Shown in pieces: positions 1-6,079 of a stretch of 8,927 nt of DNA. The translations under genes were made by a program, and so were the position numbers. The stretch is from an uncultured Halomicronema sp. (GTDB taxonomy: Bacteria; Cyanobacteriota; Cyanobacteriia; Phormidesmidales; Phormidesmidaceae), in the NCBI GenBank assembly GCA_937897665.1, contig CALCPB010000157.1, forward strand, positions 1 through 8,927, in the 5' to 3' direction. Positions within the stretch are counted from its first letter, which is position 1. Each line of letters opens with the position of its first letter. Below the pieces are notes generated by a model that saw nothing but the letters and a program-made list of their open reading frames with translations, ran no database searches and was not told the origin of the DNA.

Positions 1-2
1 TC

Positions 3-56
3 TACCAATGCTAATTTTAAACATTTCATTTCAAGCATAAACAAAACTCATTGGTA
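3..56. repeat. 8-base inverted repeat downstream of wzt
   Basis: TACCAATG at 3-10 is the exact reverse complement of CATTGGTA at 49-56, with 38 bases between. It lies just past the wzt stop codon in AT-rich DNA. There is no T-run and the loop is long, so it is not a typical intrinsic terminator. It may be chance. Confidence 0.2.
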
Positions 57-66
57 TTTCATTAAC

Positions 67-1350
67 TTACTTACTGATTTTTCGCTCATCCCAATACAAA
101 GGAATCCCGATCTTTCCTCTCCAAGGAAATCCTAGTTTTGCGTTTTGACTTCCATCATCCACAAGCTCAAATGGACAAATAAAATCTAACCCACTAATCA
201 GTTCGGGTGGCGAGGCATGAGCTACGTGTAAGCTAATACTATATTTTCCCGGAACTAAAAGCGATGAGGGTAGCTCCACATCACATGAAAAGGCTCCCTT
301 ATTACGGCTTAAAAGTTTTTCTTCTGCAGCCTCAAAATCGCGCGAAAAAACAATAGTTTCTAATGTTGAGTCATGAATGTGTAGAGCAAAATAAACATTT
401 GATACATGCTCTTGGATTGTATATTCAATATGAATCCTAAATGGCTCACTGTAAGGGTGTTGACTGGCAAGCTTGCCATTTTTATCCAGAATTTGAACGG
501 ACGAAATCTGAATCAATGTATCAGCGACCTTAGTCATTTGGTATATCGGTTGATCTTGCATTTGGGTGCAATTCAAATATTGATTTACTACTGATTCAAT
601 GTTTCCAGAGTAAGAAATGCTACCTTTGCTCAAATATATCCCTTTTGAGCAAAGGGCTTTAACCGTGCTCATATTATGGCTTACAAAGACAATGGTTCTT
701 CCTGAATTACCAATATTTTCCATCTTAGATAAACATTTTTTCTGAAACTCAATGTCTCCAACGGCTAACACCTCATCGACGACTAGAATTTCCGGTTCCA
801 TATGGGCAGCGACAGCGAAGGCGAGACGGACATACATACCCGAGGAATAGCGTTTGACAGGTGTATCCAGAAAACGAGAAATTTCGGCAAACTCAACAAT
901 TTCATCAAACTTGTAGTTGATTTCAGCTTTACTCATGCCGAGAATTGCGCCATTGAGAAAGATGTTTTCTCTCCCGGTGAGTTCTGGATGAAAGCCGGTA
1001 CCCACTTCCAGCAGACTGGCGACGCGACCTTTAAGGCGAATGCGTCCGGCAGTTGGTTCGGTAATGCGACTGAGGATTTTGAGTAGGGTTGATTTACCAG
1101 CACCATTGCGCCCGATAATACCAACAACTTCGCCTTGTTTGACCTCAAACGAAACGTCCTTTAAGGCCCAGAATTCTTCTCGTTGCGTAGGGGAGATCGC
1201 TTTGTGAGGATTTTTCAAGGCCTGCCCGATCGCCCGCACCCCATCGGTCACCACGTCTCGTAACGCGGTGTACTGAGAACGGCCCTGCCGCTGATGACCG
1301 ATAATGTATTTCTTACCTAAATTTTCGACTTGAATAATTGCGTCAGACAT
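67..1350 (-). CDS. wzt: Polysaccharide/O-antigen ABC exporter, ATP-binding subunit (Wzt/TagH type)
   Basis: This 427-residue cytoplasmic ATPase should power export of a lipid-linked glycan through the permease encoded upstream at 1797-2630. The nucleotide-binding domain covers roughly residues 5-260. It has Walker A GRNGAGKST (80-88), the family-typical LLEVGTGFHPELTGREN stretch (113-129), an ABC signature YSSGM (168-172), Walker B ILVVDEVLAVGD (188-199) and the switch histidine in SHN (224-226). An extension of about 165 residues follows (about 265-427), rich in beta-type sequence. In Wzt proteins this region recognises the modified end of the O-antigen chain, so substrate specificity is inferred to lie here. 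The ATG start gives the family's usual N-terminus, although no Shine-Dalgarno is visible. The 3' half is clearly AT-richer than the 5' half. The class is certain; the exact glycan is unknown. Confidence 0.93.
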   Translation of the reverse strand: MSDAIIQVENLGKKYIIGHQRQGRSQYTALRDVVTDGVRAIGQALKNPHKAISPTQREEFWALKDVSFEVKQGEVVGIIGRNGAGKSTLLKILSRITEPTAGRIRLKGRVASLLEVGTGFHPELTGRENIFLNGAILGMSKAEINYKFDEIVEFAEISRFLDTPVKRYSSGMYVRLAFAVAAHMEPEILVVDEVLAVGDIEFQKKCLSKMENIGNSGRTIVFVSHNMSTVKALCSKGIYLSKGSISYSGNIESVVNQYLNCTQMQDQPIYQMTKVADTLIQISSVQILDKNGKLASQHPYSEPFRIHIEYTIQEHVSNVYFALHIHDSTLETIVFSRDFEAAEEKLLSRNKGAFSCDVELPSSLLVPGKYSISLHVAHASPPELISGLDFICPFELVDDGSQNAKLGFPWRGKIGIPLYWDERKISK

Positions 1351-1376
1351 CCATGTTCAGTAGAAAGGGGACGGGA

Positions 1377-1394
1377 CTAGAGATTAATCACTAG
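1377..1394. promoter_or_regulatory. 18-base imperfect palindrome upstream of wzt
   Basis: CTAGAGATTAATCACTAG pairs with itself at eight of nine symmetric positions; only 1381 and 1390 mismatch. It ends 26 bases before the wzt start codon, where a dimeric regulator could block transcription or sit next to a promoter. No regulator is identified, so the operator role is inference. Confidence 0.3.
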
Positions 1395-1398
1395 TGTG

Positions 1399-1464
1399 CC
1401 CTCAAAGCTAATATTTTTTTCATGAAGCTACGAGCAGAACCTTGATTAATGAGGGCTTTGAGGG
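1399..1464. repeat. 10-base perfect inverted repeat between wzm and wzt
   Basis: CCCTCAAAGC at 1399-1408 is exactly complementary to GCTTTGAGGG at 1455-1464, with a 46-base loop. A direct repeat GATTAAT lies next to each arm (1382-1388 and 1444-1450). In a minus-strand transcript this could form a long-loop stem ahead of wzt. It is not followed by a T-run, so termination is unlikely. Confidence 0.35.
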
Positions 1465-1796
1465 GTAATTTACAGGCTGTATCGGCTGCAGATCGTATGC
1501 TTCTATTTGGTAAAAGCAATCTTAACTGATGCATCCAAGGCATTTCCCGGCCAGGTACTTTGACTCAGAGCATGAGTTGGGATGTTTACGAAGTATTATG
1601 CGTCCAACTTTGTCAAGTGATGAGGCTCACTGTCGCAACATCAATCGCATGGGACATTTGTGGGCAAGCACCAGGATTCCTAGCCGATTTGCCAGGACGG
1701 TTTGGGGAGCACCTGCAATGCTGTCGATAACGCGAATGTCATCAGTATCAGTGACCTACAGATATTTTCACGACCGCGACAGCGATAATTAATGCT

Positions 1797-2630
1797 TTAA
1801 ATGACATCGGCAAAGGTGCGTTCCATACGGCGAAAGTATAGAAATCCCGTAAGCAATAATGCGATCACTAATAGTAAAGATAGCGAGAATCCTGGCCAAA
1901 AGAGCTGCACATCGCCACCAATAATCGCCCAGCGAAACCCGTCGATCACGCCTACCATGGGATTCAGTGAATAAAGGAGTCGCCATTGCTCCGGCACGAT
2001 GCCACTGCTGAAACCAACCGGAGAAATATAAAGGCCGAACTGTATCAGAAACGGCACCACATAGCGAAAATCGCGGTACTGCACATTCAACGCCGCGAGC
2101 CACAGTCCGGCCCCCATTGCCGCTGCGAAAGAGATCGCTACAAATAGCGGCAACGTCAGAATGCGCCAGGAGGGCACAGCGGTGTACCAGGCCATCAGCC
2201 CCAGCAGGATTATGCCGGAAATCAGAAAGTCCACGAAGCTGACAATGACAGCACTAGTGGGCACCACTAAGCGAGGAAAGTAGACCTTTGAGATCAGATT
2301 GGCATTGTTGATGAGGCTATTACTCGATTCTGCTAGGGCATTCGCGAAAAACTGCCAGGGCAGCATCGCCGCAAAGACCAAAATCGGATACGGGGCGTCG
2401 CCTTCAGACGGCAAATTGGCCAATCGGCCAAACACAACCGTAAACACCAGCATGGTCAAAAAGGGACGAATTAGCGCCCAAGCGACGCCAATAAACGTTT
2501 GCTTGTAGCGCACTAGGATGTCTCGCCAAGCCAAAAAATAGAACAGCTCTCGATACCGCCATAGATCTCGAAAATACTGGGCTTCAGTGCGTCCAGCTTC
2601 AATCACTAATTCGGGAACGTCGTCAGTCAT
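1797..2630 (-). CDS. wzm: Polysaccharide ABC exporter, permease subunit (Wzm/TagG type, ABC-2 family)
   Basis: This 277-residue inner-membrane protein is the channel half of the glycan exporter; the ATPase is encoded just downstream at 67-1350. The N-terminus is an amphipathic cytoplasmic stretch with ELFYFLAWRDILVRYKQT (28-45), a hallmark of this ABC-2 permease group, followed by IGVAWALIRPF (47-57). About six hydrophobic segments are visible near residues 48-69, 84-104, 121-148, 158-181, 191-208 and 246-266. The family-typical NPMVGVIDGFRWAI lies at 223-236. The length is normal, with no frameshift. The ATG start has no clear Shine-Dalgarno of its own. A small in-frame ORF with a good ribosome-binding site ends 12 bases upstream, so translation may be coupled. 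The subfamily is clear; the transported polymer is not known. Confidence 0.93.
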   Translation of the reverse strand: MTDDVPELVIEAGRTEAQYFRDLWRYRELFYFLAWRDILVRYKQTFIGVAWALIRPFLTMLVFTVVFGRLANLPSEGDAPYPILVFAAMLPWQFFANALAESSNSLINNANLISKVYFPRLVVPTSAVIVSFVDFLISGIILLGLMAWYTAVPSWRILTLPLFVAISFAAAMGAGLWLAALNVQYRDFRYVVPFLIQFGLYISPVGFSSGIVPEQWRLLYSLNPMVGVIDGFRWAIIGGDVQLFWPGFSLSLLLVIALLLTGFLYFRRMERTFADVI

Positions 2631-2642
2631 AGATTCTGGGTA

Positions 2643-2708
2643 CTATTCGGTGGTGATGGGTGAGACGGAATCCCGAAGGCTCAGGACATTGCCAGGGTAC
2701 CCATCCAT
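2643..2708 (-). CDS. Possible 21-residue leader ORF in frame with wzm
   Basis: An ATG at 2706-2708 opens a 21-codon frame beginning MDGYPGNVLSLRD, ending at a TAG (2643-2645). A GAGG Shine-Dalgarno (complement of 2714-2717) sits five bases before the ATG, better than anything in front of wzm itself. The frame is the same as wzm (78 bases, 26 codons, from one ATG to the other), and only 12 bases separate its stop from the wzm start. It could be a translated leader that couples to wzm, the damaged N-terminus of a longer permease, or chance. Related Wzm proteins as I know them start close to the annotated wzm ATG, which argues against a lost N-terminus. Confidence 0.3.
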   Translation of the reverse strand: MDGYPGNVLSLRDSVSPITTE

Positions 2709-2834
2709 TTTTGCCTCACGATCGCCCTTCAGCAAACCAAATATCAATTCCGAGCGATGGAGCCATAAACACAGATAGCTGGTTTATGATTCCACGATGG
2801 TCCCTCGGTCGAACATCCAGACGGGCCAGCGCGT

Positions 2835-3800
2835 CTAAGCACTCATTCGCAGCATGGCTTCGATGGGCTTTAAAGCCGCGACTCGAATCGCTTCTGGCAT
2901 GGTAATCTCGGGCTGACGATTTTTCATCGCGAGATACAGCTTCTCCAGCGTGTTTAACCGCATGTGCGGGCACTCATTACAGGCACAGTTACCCGTCGAT
3001 GGAGCGGGAATAAACTCTTTGCCGGGGACCTGCTTGGCCATCTGATGAATGATGCCGGGTTCAGTCACGACAATGAACTGGGCGCGATCGCTCGTTTTGA
3101 CATAGTTCAGTAGTGCTGTCGTCGATCCGACAAAATCGGCCTGCTGCAGCACCGGCTCCTCACATTCGGGATGAGCGATGATTTCCGCCTGGGGATGCGC
3201 AATTTTGAGCTGCACCAGTTTCTTCTCAGAAAACGTTTCATGCACCATGCAGCTACCCTGCCACAGCACCAAGTCGCGCCCGGTTTGCTGCATTACGTAG
3301 CGGCCCAGATTTTTATCCGGGGCAAAAATAATGGGTTGACTGGTGGGAATTTGCTCGACCAGCCTGACAGCGTTGGAACTGGTGCAGATGATATCGCTCA
3401 TCGATTTAATTTCAGCAGAGCAGTTGATGTAAGACACCACGATATGGTCGGGATGCAGTTGCTTGAAGGCCGCAAATTGTTCGGGGGGACAGGTGTCAGC
3501 CAACGAGCATCCCGCATTAAGGTCAGGCAGTAGTACCAACTTGTTGGGATTTAGAATTTTGGCAGTTTCTGCCATAAAGTGCACCCCGGCAAACACGATC
3601 ACCTCAGCATCCGTTTCGGCAGCCTGACGAGAGAGACCAAGGGAATCGCCAATATAGTCTGCTACGTCTTGAATATCGGGCTCTTGATAGTAATGGGCCA
3701 AGATTACGGCATTTAGCTCCCGTTTAAGCTCTGAAATCGCTTCAAATAGGTCGAACGGCAAGTTGGAGCTGGTAGGTTTGGGCAGAACGTTAGTGAACAC
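2835..3800 (-). CDS. nadA: Quinolinate synthase
   Basis: NadA condenses iminoaspartate with dihydroxyacetone phosphate to give quinolinate, the second step of de novo NAD synthesis, in the cytoplasm and with an oxygen-sensitive [4Fe-4S] cluster. The 321-residue product carries the substrate-binding HYYQ (36-39) and GDSLGLS (51-57). The three conserved cluster cysteines appear as Cys98 (in [10 protein letters not shown]), Cys184 ([11 protein letters not shown]) and Cys277 within CACNECP (272-278). PDKNLG (161-166) and HPECE (210-214) also match the family. The length is normal for cyanobacteria. The start is a GTG at 3798-3800 with no strong Shine-Dalgarno; the next in-frame methionine lies inside the conserved core. 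A TATAAT and an inverted repeat lie just upstream. It stands alone, 204 bases ahead of wzm, and is probably transcribed separately. Confidence 0.96.
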   Translation of the reverse strand: MFTNVLPKPTSSNLPFDLFEAISELKRELNAVILAHYYQEPDIQDVADYIGDSLGLSRQAAETDAEVIVFAGVHFMAETAKILNPNKLVLLPDLNAGCSLADTCPPEQFAAFKQLHPDHIVVSYINCSAEIKSMSDIICTSSNAVRLVEQIPTSQPIIFAPDKNLGRYVMQQTGRDLVLWQGSCMVHETFSEKKLVQLKIAHPQAEIIAHPECEEPVLQQADFVGSTTALLNYVKTSDRAQFIVVTEPGIIHQMAKQVPGKEFIPAPSTGNCACNECPHMRLNTLEKLYLAMKNRQPEITMPEAIRVAALKPIEAMLRMSA

Positions 3801-3809
3801 GGCAGTTAC

Positions 3810-3864
3810 TTTTGGTGAAACGAAAGGATCGACAGGGATTCAATTATAGTCATTTTCACCAAAA
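3810..3864. promoter_or_regulatory. 11-base inverted repeat bracketing the nadA promoter
   Basis: TTTTGGTGAAA at 3810-3820 and TTTCACCAAAA at 3854-3864 are exact reverse complements, with 33 bases between. The candidate nadA -10 box lies between the arms. The near arm falls in the expected 5' leader, nine bases from the start codon; the far arm falls upstream of the -10. This fits paired operator half-sites or a repressor loop. The regulator is not identified; NAD-responsive repressors of the NrtR, NiaR or NadR classes are possibilities by analogy only. Confidence 0.45.
3843..3848 (-). promoter_or_regulatory. Candidate nadA -10 box
   Basis: The minus strand reads TATAAT, a perfect -10 hexamer, 42 bases before the GTG of nadA. 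The hexamer 17 bases upstream, AATACA, matches the -35 consensus at only three of six positions. A start site near 3836 would give a leader of about 36 bases. Confidence 0.45.
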
Positions 3865-4205
3865 ATGTATTTAATTGCCCTTCACGATCGCAGTCAGGCG
3901 ATGGCTGGCGATGAAAATATCACGCCGGTGTGGGGTTACTGCAGCCATCGCGCGGTTCTTGAAAAATCGCTTAACCGGTTACGATTCGGCATAACTGCGG
4001 CTGGCTTGATGGTTGTGGCGGCAATGATCCGTAACGCGCTCGTGACGCTCTAAACGATAAAGTCATCCGTTTCACAACGCCGCATCTTAGATACTTTCAG
4101 GCCCTCTCTATGGCCAAAAGGGGGGATTCGTGGGGCTTCCTATCAGGCAGCCCACGGTGGCGAAGGCTGTCGATGACAAACATGAGACAAAAATAGGTAC
4201 GACGC
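3865..4205. other. Non-coding stretch between nadA and the psbK terminator
   Basis: No recognisable gene lies in these 341 bases. A plus-strand frame at 3865-4053 (62 codons) begins directly at the end of the nadA inverted-repeat arm, has no Shine-Dalgarno, and its product resembles nothing I know. No tRNA or known small-RNA signature was seen. A bulged hairpin lies at 4129-4156. Confidence 0.5.
4129..4156. repeat. Bulged hairpin in the nadA-psbK intergenic region
   Basis: CGTGGGGCT (4129-4137) pairs with AGCCCACG (4149-4156) as eight base pairs with one bulged G and an 11-base loop. On the minus strand it is followed by a C-run and TTTT, which is not a canonical terminator tail. It could be part of an unannotated small RNA or a backup terminator; the function is unknown. 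Confidence 0.25.
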
Positions 4206-4238
4206 AAAAAGCGGCACTTCTGATTAGCAGTGCCGCTT
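4206..4238 (-). terminator. Rho-independent terminator after psbK
   Basis: On the minus strand AAGCGGCACT pairs perfectly with AGTGCCGCTT (arms 4229-4238 and 4209-4218) around a 10-base loop. The second arm runs into a T-tract made by the five A residues at 4206-4210. The hairpin starts 32 bases after the psbK stop codon, closing the operon before nadA. Confidence 0.88.
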
Positions 4239-4270
4239 AAGATAACTCGTATGGGCAGGCAATGCGGTGC

Positions 4271-4408
4271 TTATCGGAAGCCAATCGCGGCCTGCCAGAC
4301 AAACGCTAGGAGCAAAAAGAACACTGGAATTACAGGCAGCACATCCACCAGGGGATCAAACAGCGAATAAGCTTCGGGAAGTTTGGCTAACAGCAGGGCG
4401 GCTTCCAT
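4271..4408 (-). CDS. psbK: Photosystem II reaction centre protein K precursor
   Basis: A 45-residue single-span thylakoid membrane protein of the photosystem II core. The sequence begins [20 protein letters not shown] and ends [10 protein letters not shown]. In mature PsbK the first eight or so residues are removed, leaving a chain beginning KLPEAY, so the cleavage site here is expected just before Lys9. The hydrophobic span is about residues 22-41, and the motif KLPEAYxxFDPxVDVxPVIPxFFxLLAFVWQ is diagnostic. The Shine-Dalgarno AAGAGG (complement of 4420-4425) lies 11 bases before the ATG. The gene is 81 bases downstream of tgt on the same strand and is followed by a strong terminator, so it is the last gene of that transcript. 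It may also have its own promoter near 4452. Confidence 0.96.
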   Translation of the reverse strand: MEAALLLAKLPEAYSLFDPLVDVLPVIPVFFLLLAFVWQAAIGFR

Positions 4409-4451
4409 AAGTGAAATAACCTCTTCAACACAGTTCTCATAATTGCCATGA

Positions 4452-4457
4452 ATTGTA
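4452..4457 (-). promoter_or_regulatory. Possible internal -10 box for psbK
   Basis: The minus strand reads TACAAT (five of six matches to TATAAT) in the 81-base tgt-psbK gap, 43 bases before the psbK ATG. No good -35 hexamer is present at 16-18 bases. A separate promoter would make sense because a photosystem subunit is needed in far larger amounts than Tgt, but this is inference. Confidence 0.25.
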
Positions 4458-4489
4458 ACACGCTACCCTGTCTCTCCCACGCCGCCAAC

Positions 4490-5599
4490 TCAAGTCTTTG
4501 GGGTCAACCAAGCCCCAAATTCTTCGACAAAGCGATCGCCCAAAATGGCCGCGCGAATCCGCTGGGTAAACCGCACCAGCTCCGTAATGTTGTGAATCGA
4601 TAGCAGGGTATGGGCCAGGGTTTCGCGAGCATGCACAAGATGACAGAGGTAAGCCCGACTAAAGGTGCGGCAGGTATAGCAGTCGCAGGTGTCATCGAGA
4701 GCCGCTAGATCTTGACGGAACCGAGCGTTTTTCAAATTCCAGCGATCACCTCGCACAATCGCCGTCCCGTGACGGGCCAACCGAGTGGGAATCACACAGT
4801 CAAACAAATCCATGCCCGCAGCGATCGCCTGCACCATTTCGCGATGGGTGCCCACGCCCATGAGATAGCGAGGTTTTTCTGGCGGCAGCAGCGGCGTGGT
4901 GGCCTGCACGATTTTTTCGATCAGTTCCGGCGGCTCGCCCACACTGACGCCGCCAATGGCATAGCCAGGCAGATCGAGCGTTGTCAACGCCGCCGCCGCT
5001 TGGGCACGTAAATCGGGATAAACGCCCCCTTGCACAATGCCAAAGAGGGCCTGATCAGGGCGCTGATGGGCGACAATGCAGCGCTTGAGCCAGCGATAGG
5101 TGCGATCAGTGGCCACCTCGACAGCCTCACGACTAGCCGGATAGGGCGGGCATTCGTCAAAGGCCATGATCACATCGGCCCCGAGCGCATTTTGAATGCG
5201 AATCGATTCTTCTGGCGTCATGTTGATAATGCGGCCATCGCGAGGCGATCGAAACTTCACCCCAGCTTCAGAAATCGTCCGCATTTCGCTCAGACTAAAA
5301 ACTTGAAAACCGCCGGAGTCGGTCAGCATGGGACCGGGCCAGCCCATAAACTGATGTACCCCGCCCGCCGCGGCGACCAAAGCCTCACCGGGCTGCAAAT
5401 GTAGGTGGTAAGTATTGGCCAGCACCATCTGGGCGCCTGTGGCCTGCAGCTGATCAGGCGTCACGGTTTTGACGTTAGCCAAGGTGCCGACAGGCATAAA
5501 TCGCGGAGTCTCAACCAGGCCGTGGGGCGTCTGAAAACAGCCAGCACGGGCCGCTGTGTGGCGGCAGCAAGCCTCAATCTGATATGCAAATTTGCTCAA
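4490..5599 (-). CDS. tgt: Queuine/7-deazaguanine tRNA-ribosyltransferase
   Basis: Tgt exchanges guanine 34 for preQ1 in the wobble position of tRNAs with GUN anticodons (Asp, Asn, His, Tyr) during queuosine synthesis in the cytoplasm. The 369-residue protein has the usual length. Visible catalytic features are Asp94 in [13 protein letters not shown] (91-103), AFDECPPYP (146-154) for base recognition, GGVSVGE (216-222), and the nucleophile Asp267 in [13 protein letters not shown] (266-278). The zinc site is Cys305, Cys307 and Cys310 (CDCYTC) with His336 (SIHN). The start is a TTG at 5597-5599, supported by a GGAG Shine-Dalgarno nine bases upstream; the product then begins [13 protein letters not shown], matching family N-termini. 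It lies 27 bases after the hypothetical gene and 81 before psbK, so the three probably form one operon. Confidence 0.97.
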   Translation of the reverse strand: MSKFAYQIEACCRHTAARAGCFQTPHGLVETPRFMPVGTLANVKTVTPDQLQATGAQMVLANTYHLHLQPGEALVAAAGGVHQFMGWPGPMLTDSGGFQVFSLSEMRTISEAGVKFRSPRDGRIINMTPEESIRIQNALGADVIMAFDECPPYPASREAVEVATDRTYRWLKRCIVAHQRPDQALFGIVQGGVYPDLRAQAAAALTTLDLPGYAIGGVSVGEPPELIEKIVQATTPLLPPEKPRYLMGVGTHREMVQAIAAGMDLFDCVIPTRLARHGTAIVRGDRWNLKNARFRQDLAALDDTCDCYTCRTFSRAYLCHLVHARETLAHTLLSIHNITELVRFTQRIRAAILGDRFVEEFGAWLTPKT

Positions 5600-5608
5600 T
5601 ACTCAGGT

Positions 5609-5612
5609 CTCC
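5609..5612 (-). promoter_or_regulatory. Shine-Dalgarno that fixes the TTG start of tgt
   Basis: The minus strand reads GGAG, nine bases before the TTG start codon. No ATG or GTG with a ribosome-binding site is available near the conserved N-terminus, so this site is the main support for a TTG start. Confidence 0.6.
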
Positions 5613-5626
5613 AGCGGGCTGGTGGC

Positions 5627-6079
5627 TTAGGCCAATGGCCCGTCATCATCGAGACAGGCATCCCAACTGGCAGAGAGGGCTTCAGCGACGATCGCTTCCA
5701 AGTCTACCGGGTCGATGTTGCGAGTCGCTTGCTCTTTGATGGGGGTCGTCAGCGGCACCAGTTGTAAGCAACGGTTTTCTTGAACCAACCTAAAACAGGC
5801 TTGGTCACCGGGCAACTTTTCGAGCTGAATGTAGTCAAAGCTATAGACATTGAGGTACAGGCTTTGATTCGCCACCAACGTCGAGAGGCCGGGTTCCGCG
5901 AAGACATCCATGATGTAGCCAGTACCTTTGCTCATCACGTCTTCTGCGTGAATGTCGGTATAGGCCACCTGCCCCAAATCATTAAGTAGCCGCAGCATAT
6001 CGGTCTTATTCACCACAATGCCATGATCGACCAGGCAGGGTGCAGGCAGATGAGAGGAGCCAGCAGAATCGTGGTTCAT
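5627..6079 (-). CDS. Hypothetical protein, probably conserved in cyanobacteria, first gene of the tgt-psbK operon
   Basis: A soluble, acidic protein of 150 residues when started at the ATG at 6077-6079 (MNHDSAGSSH). A longer frame reaches a TTG at 6124, but no Shine-Dalgarno precedes it and the extra 15 residues look like noise. No signal peptide or membrane span is visible. The middle, from LVDHGIVVNKTDMLRLLNDLGQ through YTDIHAEDVMSKGTGYIMDVF to STLVANQSLYLNVYSFDYIQL, has ordered mixed alpha/beta character and looks well constrained. The C-terminus ends in an acidic DACLDDDG tail. I recall similar unnamed proteins in other cyanobacteria, but I cannot assign a domain or a function. It ends 27 bases before tgt, which suggests co-transcription and gives no reliable functional clue. 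Confidence 0.78.
   Translation of the reverse strand: MNHDSAGSSHLPAPCLVDHGIVVNKTDMLRLLNDLGQVAYTDIHAEDVMSKGTGYIMDVFAEPGLSTLVANQSLYLNVYSFDYIQLEKLPGDQACFRLVQENRCLQLVPLTTPIKEQATRNIDPVDLEAIVAEALSASWDACLDDDGPLA

Larger units (their letters stand above)
1351..1796. other. 446-base gap between wzm and wzt without a recognisable gene
   Basis: Wzm and wzt genes are usually adjacent or overlapping; here they are 446 bases apart. I read all frames and recognise no protein. The longest open frame, on the plus strand at 1529-1792, has no Shine-Dalgarno, a composition rich in Arg, Ser and His, and no family resemblance. A minus-strand stretch beginning near 1745 is open for about 41 codons but has no start. 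The part next to wzt (1377-1464) holds two inverted repeats described separately. The gap may carry wzt's own promoter or the remains of a lost gene. Confidence 0.6.

Noticed and set aside
1595..1616. TTGACA and CATAAT on the minus strand upstream of wzt
   Set aside because: Only 10 bases separate the two hexamers, too few for a sigma-70-type promoter, and they lie about 250 bases before the gene.
1529..1792. 87-codon plus-strand frame in the wzm-wzt gap
   Set aside because: No Shine-Dalgarno, composition unlike a folded protein, no family resemblance, and opposite in strand to the surrounding genes.
2716..2973. 85-codon minus-strand frame overlapping the 3' end of nadA
   Set aside because: Most of it is nadA read in another frame; the remainder has no start signal or similarity.
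3865..4053. 62-codon plus-strand frame next to nadA
   Set aside because: No ribosome-binding site and no recognisable similarity; the length is within what chance gives.
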